A stretch of 64,000 bases of DNA from Pseudomonas resinovorans NBRC 106553 (GTDB lineage: Bacteria; Pseudomonadota; Gammaproteobacteria; Pseudomonadales; Pseudomonadaceae). Under the pieces are notes generated by a model that saw only the letters and a list, made by a program, of their open reading frames with translations, was not told where the DNA came from and did not search any database. Within the stretch, counting starts at the first letter, position 1. The number at the start of each line of letters is the position of its first letter. The stretch covers positions 6,138,001-6,202,000 of the forward strand of contig NC_021499.1 in assembly GCF_000412695.1 (NCBI RefSeq), in the 5' to 3' direction. Shown in pieces: positions 63,181 to 64,000 of the stretch. The position numbers and the translations under genes are program-made.

Positions 63181-63482
63181 CTAAAGTTCAAGACAAAATA
63201 TTTAAGAGAAGCTAAAGATCTTCAGAATGTCAAAAATAGCCCTGTTTTAAGGGTCTTTTAATCCTGATCCTCACAAAAACTGCAATTTTCAAGAAACAAG
63301 AGAAATAAAAGATATATGCCGAACTTGCAGATCGAGCCCCCGGGATACTGTGTTTTCAATGACTGAATCGACGTCAATAAAACGGCTTTGCGCGACGTTT
63401 TCCGGCGAATAGTTGGCTAGTTTTACTTGTCGTTTTAGTCCTGAGTTCTTGCACCCAGGACTACCGCAGGGGAAAACAACGA

Positions 63483-64000
63483 CTAAAGCCGCAGCGCATC
63501 CACCGGGTGCAGTTTCGCCGCGCGCCTGGCCGGCGCCAGCCCGGCGCCTATGCCCACCAGCGCCGACAGCAGCAATGCCACCAGCACCAGCTGCGGGCTC
63601 AGGCTGAGCGGCAACCCCGGCACCAGCCAGCCCAGCAGCACCAGCAACACCCCCACCATCAGCAGCCCCAGCACGCCCCCCAGCACCGACAGCACGGTGG
63701 CTTCGGCGAGGAACAGCGCCAGCACCTGGTGGGGCGCGGCGCCCACGGCACGCAGCAGGCCGATCTCGGCGGTCCGCTCGCCGACCGTGGTGGTCATGAT
63801 GGTGAGGATGCCCACCGCGCCCACCAGCAAGGAGATCCCGCCCAACGCCGCCACACCCAGGGTGATGGTGGCGAGGATGCGGTTGAGGCTGCTCAGCAGG
63901 TCGCCCTGGGAGGTCATGCGGAAATCCTCGCGACCATGGCGCTCCACCAGCAGGCGGCGCACGGCCGTGGCGAAGGCCTCGGCGGGCGTGCTGTCGTCGA
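63483..64000 (-). CDS. MacB-type ABC transporter permease, 5' end outside window
   Basis: C-terminal ~172 residues of a FtsX/MacB permease: part of the periplasmic domain (RRLLVERHGREDFRM, TSQGDLLSSLN), then three TM helices with the family hallmark TVGERTAEIGLLRAVGAAPHQV, ending in GIGAGLAPARRAAKLHPVDALRL. The frame is open to the right edge, so the first part, and probably the ATPase domain or partner, lie beyond. Role of the exporter unknown. Confidence 0.9.
   Translation of the reverse strand, partial: DDSTPAEAFATAVRRLLVERHGREDFRMTSQGDLLSSLNRILATITLGVAALGGISLLVGAVGILTIMTTTVGERTAEIGLLRAVGAAPHQVLALFLAEATVLSVLGGVLGLLMVGVLLVLLGWLVPGLPLSLSPQLVLVALLLSALVGIGAGLAPARRAAKLHPVDALRL

Larger units (their letters stand above)
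63089..63482. other. AT-rich region upstream of arcD
   Basis: 394 bases without a gene. The segment 63110-63340 is strikingly AT-rich for this genome. It holds the arcD leader, a -10-like element (minus strand TATCTA, 63148-63143) and the Anr box. Another possible, weaker half-site lies near 63256-63275. The right part (63340-63482) shows no clear element, not even a terminator for the rightmost gene. Confidence 0.6.

Noticed and set aside
63413..63607. 64-residue plus-strand frame near the right end
   Set aside because: Mostly antisense to the MacB-type gene with Pro/Ala-rich composition and no ribosome site.

Overview
The window is a contiguous piece of a high-GC gammaproteobacterial chromosome that I place in Pseudomonas. 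The gene order kauB / aminotransferase / cupin / rpmG-rpmB / peptide-binding protein / radC / coaBC-dut-algC-argB / pyrE / crc / rph / yicC / gmk-rpoZ-spoT-ridA / oxyR-recG / HU / alkT-rubredoxins / ubiC-ubiA / phoB-phoR / phoU-pstBAC-pstS is, from general knowledge, the P. aeruginosa PA5312 to PA5371 order. exbB-exbD-tonB next to oxyR-recG is the arrangement I know from P. putida. Crc, AlgC with its long N-terminal extension, and the Pseudomonas-type rubredoxin system support the genus. No tRNA, rRNA, CRISPR array, prophage or defence island is visible.

Layout. 1-3.3 kb: amine/omega-amino acid catabolism (kauB leftward; aminotransferase and cupin rightward from a shared 229-base region). 3.5-5.8 kb: ribosomal proteins L33/L28 and a peptide-binding protein. 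6-12.5 kb: radC, then coaBC-dut-algC-argB in one direction (CoA and dUTP metabolism, sugar-phosphate supply for alginate and LPS, arginine synthesis) and a thioesterase. 12.5-20.4 kb: pyrE, crc, rph, yicC, gmk-rpoZ-spoT-ridA (nucleotide metabolism, RNA processing, catabolite repression, stringent response). 20.5-23.6 kb: lipoprotein, LysE-type exporter, AraC regulator, SDR-like enzyme. 23.8-30.6 kb: exbB-exbD-tonB energising system, oxyR-recG, and a YbaK/HDOD protein. An intact 1305-bp ISL3-family element follows, inserted beside a bidirectional terminator. 32-36.4 kb: SCP2-like protein, HU, rubredoxin reductase, two rubredoxins, ubiC-ubiA. 36.5-50 kb: the phosphate regulon (phoB-phoR, phoU, pstB, pstA, pstC, pstS), with Pho boxes readable in front of phoB, pstC and pstS at the expected 10-base distance from a -10 element. 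50-53.6 kb: lipoprotein dehydrogenase, MHS-type transporter, thioesterase. 53.6-58.7 kb: a three-gene leftward operon of a CDF-like membrane protein, an RND adaptor and an RND pump. 58.8-63.1 kb: arcD-arcA followed by a second arcD-like antiporter in place of arcB-arcC, behind an Anr-type box in an AT-rich leader. The last 0.5 kb is the C-terminus of a MacB-type permease.

Between the genes lie two families of small dispersed repeats. One is palindromic, built on CGTAGGATGGG (full or degenerate copies near 3.4, 21.2, 32.0, 40.8 and 51.5 kb). The other is a roughly 120-bp element with two copies (5.9 and 36.5 kb), each ending a few bases before the stop codon of a leftward gene.

Most of the window is conserved core genome. 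The features most worth a second look are the membrane-anchored AlgC fusion, the large extra domains of PstA and PstC, the arcD-arcA-arcD2 arrangement, the CDF-like/RND operon with a degenerate metal site, and the 120-bp repeat. I do not see strong evidence for a wholly new system.
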